Positions 7,099-14,562 of a DNA stretch of 17,979 nt are shown here, one piece after another. The position numbers and the translations under genes were made by a program. The stretch's first letter is position 1. Each line of letters opens with the position of its first letter. Below the pieces are notes generated by a model that made no database searches, was not told where the DNA came from, and saw only the letters and a list, made by a program, of their open reading frames with translations. Origin of the DNA: Crocinitomicaceae bacterium (GTDB lineage Bacteria > Bacteroidota > Bacteroidia > Flavobacteriales_D > Sanyastnellaceae); contig JADLBA010000044.1 of the NCBI GenBank assembly GCA_020848015.1, forward strand, positions 1 to 17,979, read 5' to 3'.

Positions 7099-8281
7099 TG
7101 CCGCTTCCAATTAACTCATCGCCTAAATACCAAGCGGCAAACTGTCCGGGCGCAATGCCTCTTTGCGGTTGATCGAAAACGATATAAACCCCTTCTTCTC
7201 TCGCAAAGAGAGAACATCCTGTCAACACCTGCCTGTAGCGAATACGAATGCTGTAGCGGGCAGAATCGCCAACTATTAGCTCGAGGTCGGGGCGTATCCA
7301 GTGCATATCACTTTGGCGAATGAATAAGGCGGGGCGATAAAGTGCCGGGTGATTGTCGCCCTGTCCGACATATACAATAGTCTCTGTTGTATCGGTATGA
7401 ACGATAAAAAGCGGTTCCACCTTCCCCCCTACCCCCAGCCCCTTGCGCTGGCCAATCGTATAAAAATGAGCCCCAGAATGTTCACCAATTTTTTTTCCCA
7501 TGGAAGGGTAAAAGTCGAACGGAGCGGCGAGAGAATGCAATGACTTATCGAAAAAATCATTGTTGACCAATTGTTTTGCAAAGAGTTCCGGACTATCTGG
7601 TACTTCGATCACATTCCCTTTTTTGGGTTTCAACTCTTGCTGTAAAAAGACAGGCAATTTTACCTTTCCAATAAAGCAAAGCCCTTGGGAGTCCTTTTTT
7701 TCCGCGGTTGGCAATGCAATTTTTCGAGCCAGTTCCCTTACTTCGGGTTTGGTGAGACCGCCAATTGGGAAGAGGGCATTTGACAGTTGGTTTTGGTTGA
7801 GCTGGCAGAGAAAATAACTTTGATCCTTATGGGAGTCTTTTCCCATGAGCAGTCGGTAAACAGGTGTGCCCTGCTCATCCAAAAAAATCTCCTTTCTGCA
7901 ATAGTGACCAGTGGCCACAAAGTCGGCCCGTAAGCTCCTGGCAGCCTGCAAAAATGTATCAAACTTGATCTCACGATTGCAAAGGACATCCGGATTGGGT
8001 GTGCGGCCTGCCTCGTATTCAGCAAAAATATAATCAACGATCCTCCTTTTATATTCTTTACTCAGATCGAGTACATGAAAGGGAATTCCGAGTTGCTCCG
8101 CAACGAGCATCGCATCGTTACTGTCTTCGATCCATGGGCACTCATTATTTATAGTAACGGATTCGTCGTGCCAGTTACGCATAAATATTCCAACTACCTC
8201 AAAGCCTTGTTGCTGGAGAAGATAGGCTGCAACGCTCGAATCTACTCCTCCCGACAATCCGACAACCACTCTTTTTGACAT
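7088..8281 (-). CDS. mnmA: tRNA-specific 2-thiouridylase MnmA
   Basis: MnmA adenylates and thiolates U34 of tRNAs for Lys, Glu and Gln in the cytoplasm. The 397-aa product has the PP-loop SGGVDSS (residues 10-16) for ATP, the first catalytic cysteine C101 in TPNPDVLCNREIKF, and the second, persulfide-carrying cysteine C202 in GLCFIGK. It also has DSHKDQSYFLCQL and the FYTIGQRKGLGVGG segment before the C-terminal beta-barrel. It is some 30 residues longer than the E. coli enzyme, largely through an insert near residues 215-260 (from about ELKPKKGN), and the active site is intact. I chose the ATG at 8281. An upstream ATG at 8320 would add 13 residues, but a TAATTTTG promoter box (8288-8295) lies between, only 6 nt from 8281, so the mRNA is probably leaderless or nearly so. 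The 3' end overlaps the glycosyltransferase by 11 nt. Confidence 0.97.
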   Translation of the reverse strand: MSKRVVVGLSGGVDSSVAAYLLQQQGFEVVGIFMRNWHDESVTINNECPWIEDSNDAMLVAEQLGIPFHVLDLSKEYKRRIVDYIFAEYEAGRTPNPDVLCNREIKFDTFLQAARSLRADFVATGHYCRKEIFLDEQGTPVYRLLMGKDSHKDQSYFLCQLNQNQLSNALFPIGGLTKPEVRELARKIALPTAEKKDSQGLCFIGKVKLPVFLQQELKPKKGNVIEVPDSPELFAKQLVNNDFFDKSLHSLAAPFDFYPSMGKKIGEHSGAHFYTIGQRKGLGVGGKVEPLFIVHTDTTETIVYVGQGDNHPALYRPALFIRQSDMHWIRPDLELIVGDSARYSIRIRYRQVLTGCSLFAREEGVYIVFDQPQRGIAPGQFAAWYLGDELIGSGTIS

Positions 8282-8287
8282 GATGGG

Positions 8288-8295
8288 CAAAATTA
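8288..8295 (-). promoter_or_regulatory. TAATTTTG -7 box of mnmA
   Basis: An exact minus-strand TAnnTTTG match ending 6 nt before the ATG at 8281. Initiation is predicted within a base or two of that ATG. Confidence 0.45.
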
Positions 8296-8688
8296 CCAAA
8301 ACAGGGTAATTTGTCTGCATTAATACACACGACAGTGCTTCTCTGTTAGAATTTTCCTTTGAAAAAGAGGGGGAAAGGCCAATACGGAGGAAAGAGTGGC
8401 ACTCCCTGTTTCACCACCTAACAAAGTATAGCCAAACAACAGTAAAGGCAGCAAAAGCAGCGATGTTGAACCAAACCAATATTAAATGTAGAGCACTTTT
8501 TCGGAGTAATATCTATTAAGTGATAGAGGCAAATTAGTATCTTTCGGGTTTGGCAAGCTAAATCAGACCAGAAGCGATAAACAAGCAGAAAATGATCTGG
8601 GTAACGGAGGCCGGTCAAAAAAATTTTCCTTCTGTTTTGTAAAAATGGCAACCCTGAAAAATATTTTCCGTCTCATAATACAGAGCCT
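8296..8688. other. Intergenic region upstream of the sigma-factor operon
   Basis: A stretch of 393 nt between the divergent mnmA and sigma-factor genes. I see no convincing gene; the minus open frame at 8418-8651 has no recognisable character. There is a near-match box TATCTTTC at 8538-8545 and a TTTTG (8635-8639) followed after 22 nt by TATTTTCC (8662-8669). Unlike most units in this window, the sigma gene has no exact TAnnTTTG box in front of it. Confidence 0.5.
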
Positions 8689-9258
8689 GTGGCAGAAGAA
8701 AAAATATTACAAGCTTTAATTGACGGCTGCATCTCAGGAGACAGGCGCTCTCAACAGCTTGTGTATAAGATGTACTACGGGAAGATGAAGGCGGTTTGTC
8801 TTCGTTATACGAAGGATGGAGACAATGCGATGGATGTGCTGCAAGAGGGGTTTATCAAGGTTTTTCAGAATATTTCGAAGTATGAGGGATCAGGGTCGTT
8901 TGAGGGATGGGTTCGGAGAATTATGGTCAACCTTTCGATAGACAATTTTCGAAAGCACAAGAGTGATTTTGTGTTGTTGGGCGAGAATCACAGTGTGGAG
9001 GAGTGGGAGGAAAAGATAGAGGAGGATGAAGAGGAGGATTCGGAGTATGACTTCAATCCTGCTCAGATAGTAGAAGCAATGCAGCAGCTATCACCCGCTT
9101 ACCGGACTGTTTTTAACCTTTACGTTTTTGAAAACTATACGCATCAGGATATTGCAAACGCGCTTGAAATCAGCGTAGGTACCTCTAAAAGTAACTTTGC
9201 GAAAGCGCGCCGTAACATGAAAAAAATATTACTCAAGAATCAGGGAAAAAGGGTATGA
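8689..9258 (+). CDS. ECF-type RNA polymerase sigma-70 family factor
   Basis: A 189-aa sigma factor with only regions 2 and 4, which would direct RNA polymerase to a small set of promoters. Region 2 spans about residues 22-90, including the -10 recognition part LQEGFIKVFQNISKYEG-x3-FEGWVRRI and LSIDNFRK. Region 4 spans about 125-182, with LSPAYRTVFNLYVFENYTH, then the helix-turn-helix QDIANALEISVGTSKSNFAKAR. The linker (103-121) is strikingly acidic (EEWEEKIEEDEEEDSEYD). The start is a GTG at 8689; the frame is open upstream to 8605 but the only nearby ATG (8645) is out of frame. The stop overlaps the next gene's ATG as ATGA, a strong sign of coupled expression of a sigma/anti-sigma pair. Target promoters are unknown; autoregulation is plausible but not shown. 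Confidence 0.93.
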   Translation: MAEEKILQALIDGCISGDRRSQQLVYKMYYGKMKAVCLRYTKDGDNAMDVLQEGFIKVFQNISKYEGSGSFEGWVRRIMVNLSIDNFRKHKSDFVLLGENHSVEEWEEKIEEDEEEDSEYDFNPAQIVEAMQQLSPAYRTVFNLYVFENYTHQDIANALEISVGTSKSNFAKARRNMKKILLKNQGKRV

Positions 9259-10514
9259 GTCCGATCAATGAAGATTTTGAGCAAAAGTTGAGGGATAGTT
9301 TCGAGCATTACGAATTACCATATATGCCCAGTAGCTGGGCAAGTCTCGAACGCCGTCTTGATAAAAACATTCCGCGGGATAAGTCCCGGTGGGTCGCTGG
9401 AATAGCAGCGGTGGTATTGGTGGCCATTGGAGCGGGAGCGTTTTATTATATATACGGCAGACAAGCAACGCTGGCCTCTGCCGGAAGTAAATCAGTACGT
9501 TTTGAAAATATACAGCATACAACTAATCTACACGAATATCAATCTGAACAGGGTTCTGACTCAATCTCTGAACCGCTGATGCTTAACTCACCGACCTTAA
9601 CTAAAACTGAATATACTAACACCTCTGCAGCCACTCCGGGCCTTTCAGGCACCGGGGTTGCTCAGAGAGATGCACAGGTAGCCTCGGTTCCTTCGGTGCC
9701 CCCATCAAACTTTGAGACAAAAAAATCAACTGAACTGATGCTCGGTGTAAAAACCGACGCAGGAGTAAAACCAGATAGAATCTGCACTGGAATAGAAGTT
9801 ATATTTGATGTCACTAACGGACCACAGGAAGGAAGTTATCTGTGGAATTTTGGAGACGGTAACTTCTCCAACCAGCCAAATCCACGTCATAAGTACACCA
9901 AACCTGGTGTTTATGATGTCTCTATTTCAGTAACCAATAAGAAGGACGGGCATATCCAGACGAAGGTAATGGACGACTTCATCACCATCCATCCATCTCC
10001 AACAGCTAAGTTTGAGTGGCAGTTTATCAATGGTGCGCTTGAAGAGCCTACCGTTAAAATCATCAATACGAGTGATAACGCGAGCAAATACCTTTGGAAG
10101 TTTGAGGATGGCTCGACATCAAAAGCCATCAGCCCTGTGCGCTCTTATTCCGATAAAGGTAAACAAATAATCGCATTAGAGGTCTCTAATGAATACGGCT
10201 GCACCGACAAAGAGATGAAGGTTATCACCATTAATAAAGACTATAACCTGATGGCTCCTGAGCGTTTCAGCGCAAGTAAAGAAACCTTCATGCCCGAAGG
10301 CTTGAAACAGGGGAAACTCGATTTCAGGCTGACCATCTACAATGGTGAAAAGGCCATTTTTGATACAACGAATAATAACAAAGGATGGGACGGTACATTA
10401 CCCGATGGAAGTGTAGCTGCTCCGGGCAGTCAATACCCATGGATCGTGATTATTTCCAATGAAACCACGAAGGAAGAGAAATACTTCAGTGGATTAGTAA
10501 CAGTGAACCCTTAA
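9255..10514 (+). CDS. Membrane-anchored PKD protein in anti-sigma position, with T9SS type B CTD-like C-terminus
   Basis: A 419-aa single-pass inner-membrane protein. The cytoplasmic part (1-45, including FEQKLRDSFEHYELPYMPSSWASLERRLD) resembles N-termini of other Bacteroidota membrane proteins sitting beside sigma factors and may bind the sigma factor. It lacks a zinc-binding HxxxCxxC motif, so it is not a classical ZAS anti-sigma. One transmembrane helix follows (46-67), then a Ser/Thr-rich periplasmic linker. Two PKD-like beta domains come next: about 173-245 with YLWNFGDGNFSNQPNPRHKY, and 252-330 with YLWKFEDGSTSKAISPVRSY. The last 85 residues (LTIYNGEKAIF, GWDGTLPDGS, YFSGLVTVNP) resemble a type B T9SS sorting domain without the usual PNxFTPNxDGxND start or terminal arginine. 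It is coupled to the sigma gene by ATGA and followed by a strong terminator. The anti-sigma role is inferred from position and topology. Confidence 0.8.
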   Translation: MSPINEDFEQKLRDSFEHYELPYMPSSWASLERRLDKNIPRDKSRWVAGIAAVVLVAIGAGAFYYIYGRQATLASAGSKSVRFENIQHTTNLHEYQSEQGSDSISEPLMLNSPTLTKTEYTNTSAATPGLSGTGVAQRDAQVASVPSVPPSNFETKKSTELMLGVKTDAGVKPDRICTGIEVIFDVTNGPQEGSYLWNFGDGNFSNQPNPRHKYTKPGVYDVSISVTNKKDGHIQTKVMDDFITIHPSPTAKFEWQFINGALEEPTVKIINTSDNASKYLWKFEDGSTSKAISPVRSYSDKGKQIIALEVSNEYGCTDKEMKVITINKDYNLMAPERFSASKETFMPEGLKQGKLDFRLTIYNGEKAIFDTTNNNKGWDGTLPDGSVAAPGSQYPWIVIISNETTKEEKYFSGLVTVNP

Positions 10515-10538
10515 CCAAAATTGGTAATATAAAAAGGG

Positions 10539-10563
10539 CCCGGTATTCATACCGGGTTTTTTT
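10539..10563 (+). terminator. Intrinsic terminator of the sigma / membrane-protein operon
   Basis: A perfect 7-bp GC-rich stem, CCCGGTA (10539-10545) with TACCGGG (10550-10556), around a TTCA loop, followed by T7 (10557-10563). It lies 25 nt after the stop at 10514 and separates the sigma operon from the giant-protein genes. Confidence 0.93.
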
Positions 10564-10687
10564 ATACCTTCCATAACATCGGTTTAATAGTGATAATCTC
10601 TATAAGATATCTTACCTGCTATGGGAAAGGTATAATAGTAGAATGATTACCAAGAATTTCACTATCGAACTACGATTGCCCACTCCG

Positions 10688-10696
10688 CGGATTCAA
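10688..10696 (+). promoter_or_regulatory. CGGATTCAA element shared with the upstream region of the second giant gene
   Basis: The same 9-mer occurs at 14470-14478. It sits 38 nt before the TATTTTTG box here and 43 nt before the box there. It could be an activator or sigma site; a chance match is possible. Confidence 0.3.
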
Positions 10697-10705
10697 TATA
10701 TCAAT

Positions 10706-10724
10706 TTTTCAACAATATTGAAAA
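10706..10724 (+). repeat. Inverted repeat upstream of the first giant gene
   Basis: TTTTCAA (10706-10712), CAATA, TTGAAAA (10718-10724): a perfect 7-bp dyad with a 5-nt centre, ending 10 nt before the TATTTTTG box. Its place suits an operator, or it may be an AT-rich coincidence. Confidence 0.4.
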
Positions 10725-10734
10725 CTCTTCGCCG

Positions 10735-10742
10735 TATTTTTG
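10735..10742 (+). promoter_or_regulatory. TATTTTTG -7 box of the first giant gene
   Basis: An exact TAnnTTTG match 31 nt before the ATG at 10774. A TTG at 10718-10720 is only 14 nt upstream, shorter than usual. The identical octamer precedes the second giant gene at nearly the same distance. Confidence 0.5.
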
Positions 10743-10773
10743 CGTCATACTAAACTGTAAGAACTGCTCACGG

Positions 10774-13700
10774 ATGTTGATCCGACTGAATTTCAGGCTA
10801 TTAATTCTTTATGTTCTCACTATTGGGGCAGAATCCGGTCTGAACGCACAGATCAGTACTCTACCGGCTTCGGATCCTTGTAGTTGCAATGGGAGTGTTA
10901 CGGTTTCCTCATCACTGAGCGGCAATGTTTTTTATCAATTGCTGGCTCCTGACGGAGGAGTTGTCAACTCTGCCCTCAGCTCCCTTGGGAGTATCACCTT
11001 CAATAATCTTTGTCCAGAGGCATACACAATAACTGCTACCGGCAATGGGACATTTGAGCAAGAGGTCTTCTATATTGCCGGGGGGGCAGTGAATCCTGGT
11101 CAGGCTACTTCTGCGTCAATCTGCTCAACAGCAGGCACCGTACAACTCTCAGGACTATTAAGTAATTATGTTCCGGGAGGAGTTTGGAGAAATAGTTCAG
11201 GACAGGTTTTCAGTGGTGCATTGGTGATGTCTGCTGCACTGCCGGGATATTACACTTATTCACTGACTTCCAATGGCTGTGATGTTATCACCGGGGTTCT
11301 GCTTGATGTCATCCAAAATGCTAATCCAGGGCTTTCTACCACGTATCTCATCTGCGATACATACGTCCCTTTCTTCATGACGGATGTATTAGCTGGAAAT
11401 GCCGATGAAGGAGGGGAGTGGTTTAATTCTTCCAATCAGGAGATAGATGGCTTCTATGATCCTGCCAGCATGAGTAGTGCACTTTTTACCTATATGATAG
11501 ATACGGTTGCCGGGTGTGGCCCTGTCTTTTCGACCTTATTCATTGTAGAAAACCAGACCCCCGACCCTGGAATCAGTAACTCTGTTTTTGTGTGCTACAA
11601 CGCTGTTCCTTTTGATATGACTGGAGAACTCGGAGGAACACCAGACCCAGGAGGTACTTGGTTTAATTCGTCGAATACCCCGGTAACCGGAATTTTTGAT
11701 CCTTTGACGAATTCACCAGGAGTTTACCGTTACCACGTGGATGGAGCGACACCGTGCGTTGACCAAGATGCTTTTCTGACTATTACTATAGTAAGTACCA
11801 ATCCTTCGGGGGCTGATAATAGTATTTCGCTCTGTTCATCAGATCCACCTTTCAATCTTTTTTCTCAGCTTGGAGGCTCGCCCATAGCAGGGGGTACTTG
11901 GTATAATAGTCAGAACCAGGCGATTGGAGACACATTTGATCCAGGTATGCAGCCTTCGGGAATTTATACCTACATTTTTCCCAATGTCGGATGTTTTCCC
12001 ACTGGAGCCAATCTGACCATCAGTATTACTCCTCTTCCGAACGCCGGTCTGGATCAGCAAATTCCCATTTGCGAAAACGCGGGTACCTTTTCTCTTATAC
12101 CAGGACAAGGAGCCACTGCCGGAGGGACTTGGAGTTATGGGGGGCAGACCATAAACAGCAGTGTTTCTGTTCCTTCCTCCGGAAGCTATAACTATACATA
12201 TACTGTTACTTCACCCGAATGTCCCTCCGACCAGGCGACTGTTACCCTTGCAGTTGCTGCTATGCCTTCAGTACCTCCTGATCTGTCGGAATTGTTGTGT
12301 GCCAACGACTCACCTATCAACCTTGCTGATTACTATATAGGAGTACCGCAACTCACATTTTCAGACAGCAATGGAACTGCTATCTCCTCCCTTTTTGATC
12401 CGGGAAGTCAGCCGCAGGGAGTTTATACCGTTACCAACACATCGGGCAATGTGTGCCCGCCGGTTTCAGGAACCTTTACTATTACCATTGAGCAACCCTA
12501 TTCGGAGGATATGGATATACTTGCCTCTGTGTGTGAGACGGACGGGATGATTGACCTCAATGAATACTTGCCCGGCATTGATCCAATGAATGGAACGTGG
12601 ACGGATGAAGATGGCTCTGCTGTCAGCAACACCGTTTCACTTTGGGAACCCGGTAATTTGAATTATTTTTTTATTACCAATGCAGGAGCGGTCTGTGAAC
12701 CCAATACAATTTGGCTTTCTGTTCAGGTAGATCAACAGCCCAATGCCGGTGTGGACGGAGAGTATATTTTCTGCACTAACTCATCAGTCCAATCTATGAA
12801 TTCATTGATTCCCGCCGGTGCTGATATAGGCGGGCAATGGTACTTTAACAATCAGATTTATACTTCTGACAGTTTTGACCCCTCATCGGATGCTGGTGGA
12901 GAATACGAGTATATAGTCGCCGAAAACGGAACATGCCCACAAGATGAGAGTCTTGTAAATATCGAGGTGATTCCGGGAATAGTATTTGATGCGGGGCCGG
13001 ATACGGTGGTCTGTTCTGGCAGTATGCCTTTTGCTATTGGAACCGAACTCAGCGGAGCCTATACCTATCAATGGACTCCCCCCCTTTTTTTAAGCTCAGT
13101 TGCTGATCCGCAACCACAGGTAACAGCAGTTAATACCACGTCAGTGCCTTTGAGCACCGTATATTCCGTGTTGGTTTCTGACGGTATCTGCAGCGTAGAA
13201 GACTTTATCGAGATCACAGTTAATCCGCTACCCGTTTTAATCCTTCCAACACAGATAGAATGGTGTGAGGGAGAAAATACAACATTCTCGGTGAGCGGAG
13301 GCACGACCTATAGTTGGCAGCCCATTAGTTATTTTTCTAACCCACAGGGATCAGACCCTGGTTTCAATGAAGATGTACCAGGAATATATGAGGTGATAAC
13401 AACCGGTACCAATGAGTGGGGCTGTACTGACACTATTTCGAGTGAAATCATTATTCATCCGCTTCCTCAGATAATGCTCAGTGCACCTCCAACAGAAGGT
13501 TGTACACCATTGGAGATTCATCTTTCACTTGATCCTGCCAGCACTCATATTTCATCTGCTGAATGGGAGGTGGGAAACTTGTCGGGTACCGGATTTGAGC
13601 TACAGGGAACCCTTGTTGCCTCAGATGATTATACCGTCTTTATTCATGCAATATCCGAATATGGGTGCGAGATATTGGAATCGTACGACAATTTCATCAC

Positions 13701-14250
13701 CGTTTATCCGGATCCGGTGCCCTCATTTACTTTCGATCCGCTTCATCCGACCACATTGGAAAATATTGTTTCAATTTTCAATCATACAACAGGGGCTGTT
13801 TCTTATGAATGGACTTTGGATGCAGGAAATATTGGTGGTGAACTTGAGCCACAGATTGCTCTCCCTCCTGAAAATGCAGGGATTTACGAACTTTGCCTGA
13901 TTGCAGTGAGTGATCAGGGGTGTAAGGATACTCTATGCCGGCAGATTGAATTGGAGTTAGATCAATCTCTTTTTGTTCCCAATTCTTTTTCCCCGAATAA
14001 TGATGGAGTAAATGATGTTTTCTACCCTGTATTCCGAGGGTATGATTTCACCGAGTACCGGTTGGTAATTTATGATCGCTGGGGAATTGAGGTTTTTGCA
14101 ACAAATGATGCTCGTGAGATGTGGACCGGCAATATTCAGGGAGGTGAATATTATGTGCAACCCGATGTGTATGTGTGGCAAATAAGAATCAAAGATAATG
14201 GAAGTTCTGATATCAATGAATTCAGAGGCCATGTCAGCGTTATCAGGTAA
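10774..14250 (+). CDS. Giant secreted multi-Ig-like protein with T9SS type B sorting domain
   Basis: A 1158-aa protein predicted to cross the inner membrane by Sec and the outer membrane by the type IX secretion system, ending on the surface or in the medium. The signal peptide is about residues 1-26 (RLLILYVLTIGAESGLNAQ). After an N-terminal domain, eight related modules of about 78 residues run from 107 to 734, each with the pattern cysteine, GGxWxNSxxQ, FDP, GxYxY, cysteine, hydrophobic strand. Two more divergent Ig-like modules (about 735-895, TYQWTPP and TYSWQPI) and two PKD-like domains (about 896-1062) follow. The final 96 residues are a canonical type B CTD: FVPNSFSPNNDGVNDVF, VIYDRWGIEVF, WTGN, VYVWQIRIKD, ending in GHVSVIR. 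No catalytic domain is visible; adhesion or a structural surface role is inferred. The start is the ATG at 10774, with its own box at 10735. Confidence 0.93.
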   Translation: MLIRLNFRLLILYVLTIGAESGLNAQISTLPASDPCSCNGSVTVSSSLSGNVFYQLLAPDGGVVNSALSSLGSITFNNLCPEAYTITATGNGTFEQEVFYIAGGAVNPGQATSASICSTAGTVQLSGLLSNYVPGGVWRNSSGQVFSGALVMSAALPGYYTYSLTSNGCDVITGVLLDVIQNANPGLSTTYLICDTYVPFFMTDVLAGNADEGGEWFNSSNQEIDGFYDPASMSSALFTYMIDTVAGCGPVFSTLFIVENQTPDPGISNSVFVCYNAVPFDMTGELGGTPDPGGTWFNSSNTPVTGIFDPLTNSPGVYRYHVDGATPCVDQDAFLTITIVSTNPSGADNSISLCSSDPPFNLFSQLGGSPIAGGTWYNSQNQAIGDTFDPGMQPSGIYTYIFPNVGCFPTGANLTISITPLPNAGLDQQIPICENAGTFSLIPGQGATAGGTWSYGGQTINSSVSVPSSGSYNYTYTVTSPECPSDQATVTLAVAAMPSVPPDLSELLCANDSPINLADYYIGVPQLTFSDSNGTAISSLFDPGSQPQGVYTVTNTSGNVCPPVSGTFTITIEQPYSEDMDILASVCETDGMIDLNEYLPGIDPMNGTWTDEDGSAVSNTVSLWEPGNLNYFFITNAGAVCEPNTIWLSVQVDQQPNAGVDGEYIFCTNSSVQSMNSLIPAGADIGGQWYFNNQIYTSDSFDPSSDAGGEYEYIVAENGTCPQDESLVNIEVIPGIVFDAGPDTVVCSGSMPFAIGTELSGAYTYQWTPPLFLSSVADPQPQVTAVNTTSVPLSTVYSVLVSDGICSVEDFIEITVNPLPVLILPTQIEWCEGENTTFSVSGGTTYSWQPISYFSNPQGSDPGFNEDVPGIYEVITTGTNEWGCTDTISSEIIIHPLPQIMLSAPPTEGCTPLEIHLSLDPASTHISSAEWEVGNLSGTGFELQGTLVASDDYTVFIHAISEYGCEILESYDNFITVYPDPVPSFTFDPLHPTTLENIVSIFNHTTGAVSYEWTLDAGNIGGELEPQIALPPENAGIYELCLIAVSDQGCKDTLCRQIELELDQSLFVPNSFSPNNDGVNDVFYPVFRGYDFTEYRLVIYDRWGIEVFATNDAREMWTGNIQGGEYYVQPDVYVWQIRIKDNGSSDINEFRGHVSVIR
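11092..12975 (+). repeat. Eight tandem Ig-like protein modules of about 235 bp each
   Basis: Eight in-frame modules (residues 107-734) share the GGxWxNS...FDP...GxYxY core and two cysteines each. They are diverged at the DNA level: the W-containing cores near 11413, 11653 and 11890 remain partly alike, but there are no long exact repeats. This indicates old duplications kept by selection on protein structure. Confidence 0.75.
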
Positions 14251-14469
14251 AGTACGGAGTTTTTAATTCAATGTTGATTTTTTTCATCTTAAATTTTCCC
14301 ATGGCTTTGACTTTTGTTTTTCCTGCGGCGGTCTTCTTATAAAAATAAAATTGATGTCGTTTTCTTTAAATTACTCAGGCTGTGAGTGTCACCTACGCTT
14401 CCTCTCTAAGAAAGTTTGCGATTAATTATGTGTGCTGGTACTAAGCTTTTGTGGCTATCGAATACCATC

Positions 14470-14478
14470 CGGATTCAA
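14470..14478 (+). promoter_or_regulatory. CGGATTCAA element, second copy
   Basis: Identical to 10688-10696 and in a comparable place, 93 nt before the start codon (86 nt at the first gene). Function unknown. Confidence 0.3.
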
Positions 14479-14521
14479 GGTCTGCGGCATTTTTGTTTCC
14501 CGAAAAAAGCAGTAGGATCAT

Positions 14522-14529
14522 TATTTTTG
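14522..14529 (+). promoter_or_regulatory. TATTTTTG -7 box of the second giant gene
   Basis: An exact TAnnTTTG match 33 nt before the ATG at 14563. TTG (14493-14495) lies 26 nt upstream, longer than usual. It supports the ATG at 14563 over the upstream in-frame TTG (14416) and ATG (14428). Confidence 0.5.
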
Positions 14530-14562
14530 TATGTCGCAGGCCGAGTAGGCACTGAGGAGACT

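Larger units (their letters stand above)
14251..14562. other. Intergenic region between the two giant genes
   Basis: These 312 nt hold no clear terminator after the first giant gene. The second half carries CGGATTCAA (14470-14478), a TTTTT / GAAAAAA stretch (14490-14508) that could form a weak dyad, and the TATTTTTG box (14522-14529). The reading frame of the second giant gene extends back into it to a TTG at 14416, but that extension does not look like protein. Confidence 0.6.

Noticed and set aside
8282..8320. Upstream ATG of mnmA at 8320
   Set aside because: A TAATTTTG box lies between the two starts, and the family begins just before the PP-loop, as with the ATG at 8281.
8418..8651. 77-aa minus-strand open frame upstream of the sigma gene
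   Set aside because: Its composition does not look like a protein, it has no family resemblance and no promoter box; probably chance.
13481..13900. 139-aa plus-strand open frame inside the first giant gene
   Set aside because: It is an out-of-frame shadow of a clearly coding region; its translation is low-quality and lacks any motif.
14416..14562. 49-codon extension of the second giant protein to a TTG at 14416
   Set aside because: It would bury the signal peptide that begins at 14563, and it spans the promoter box at 14522.
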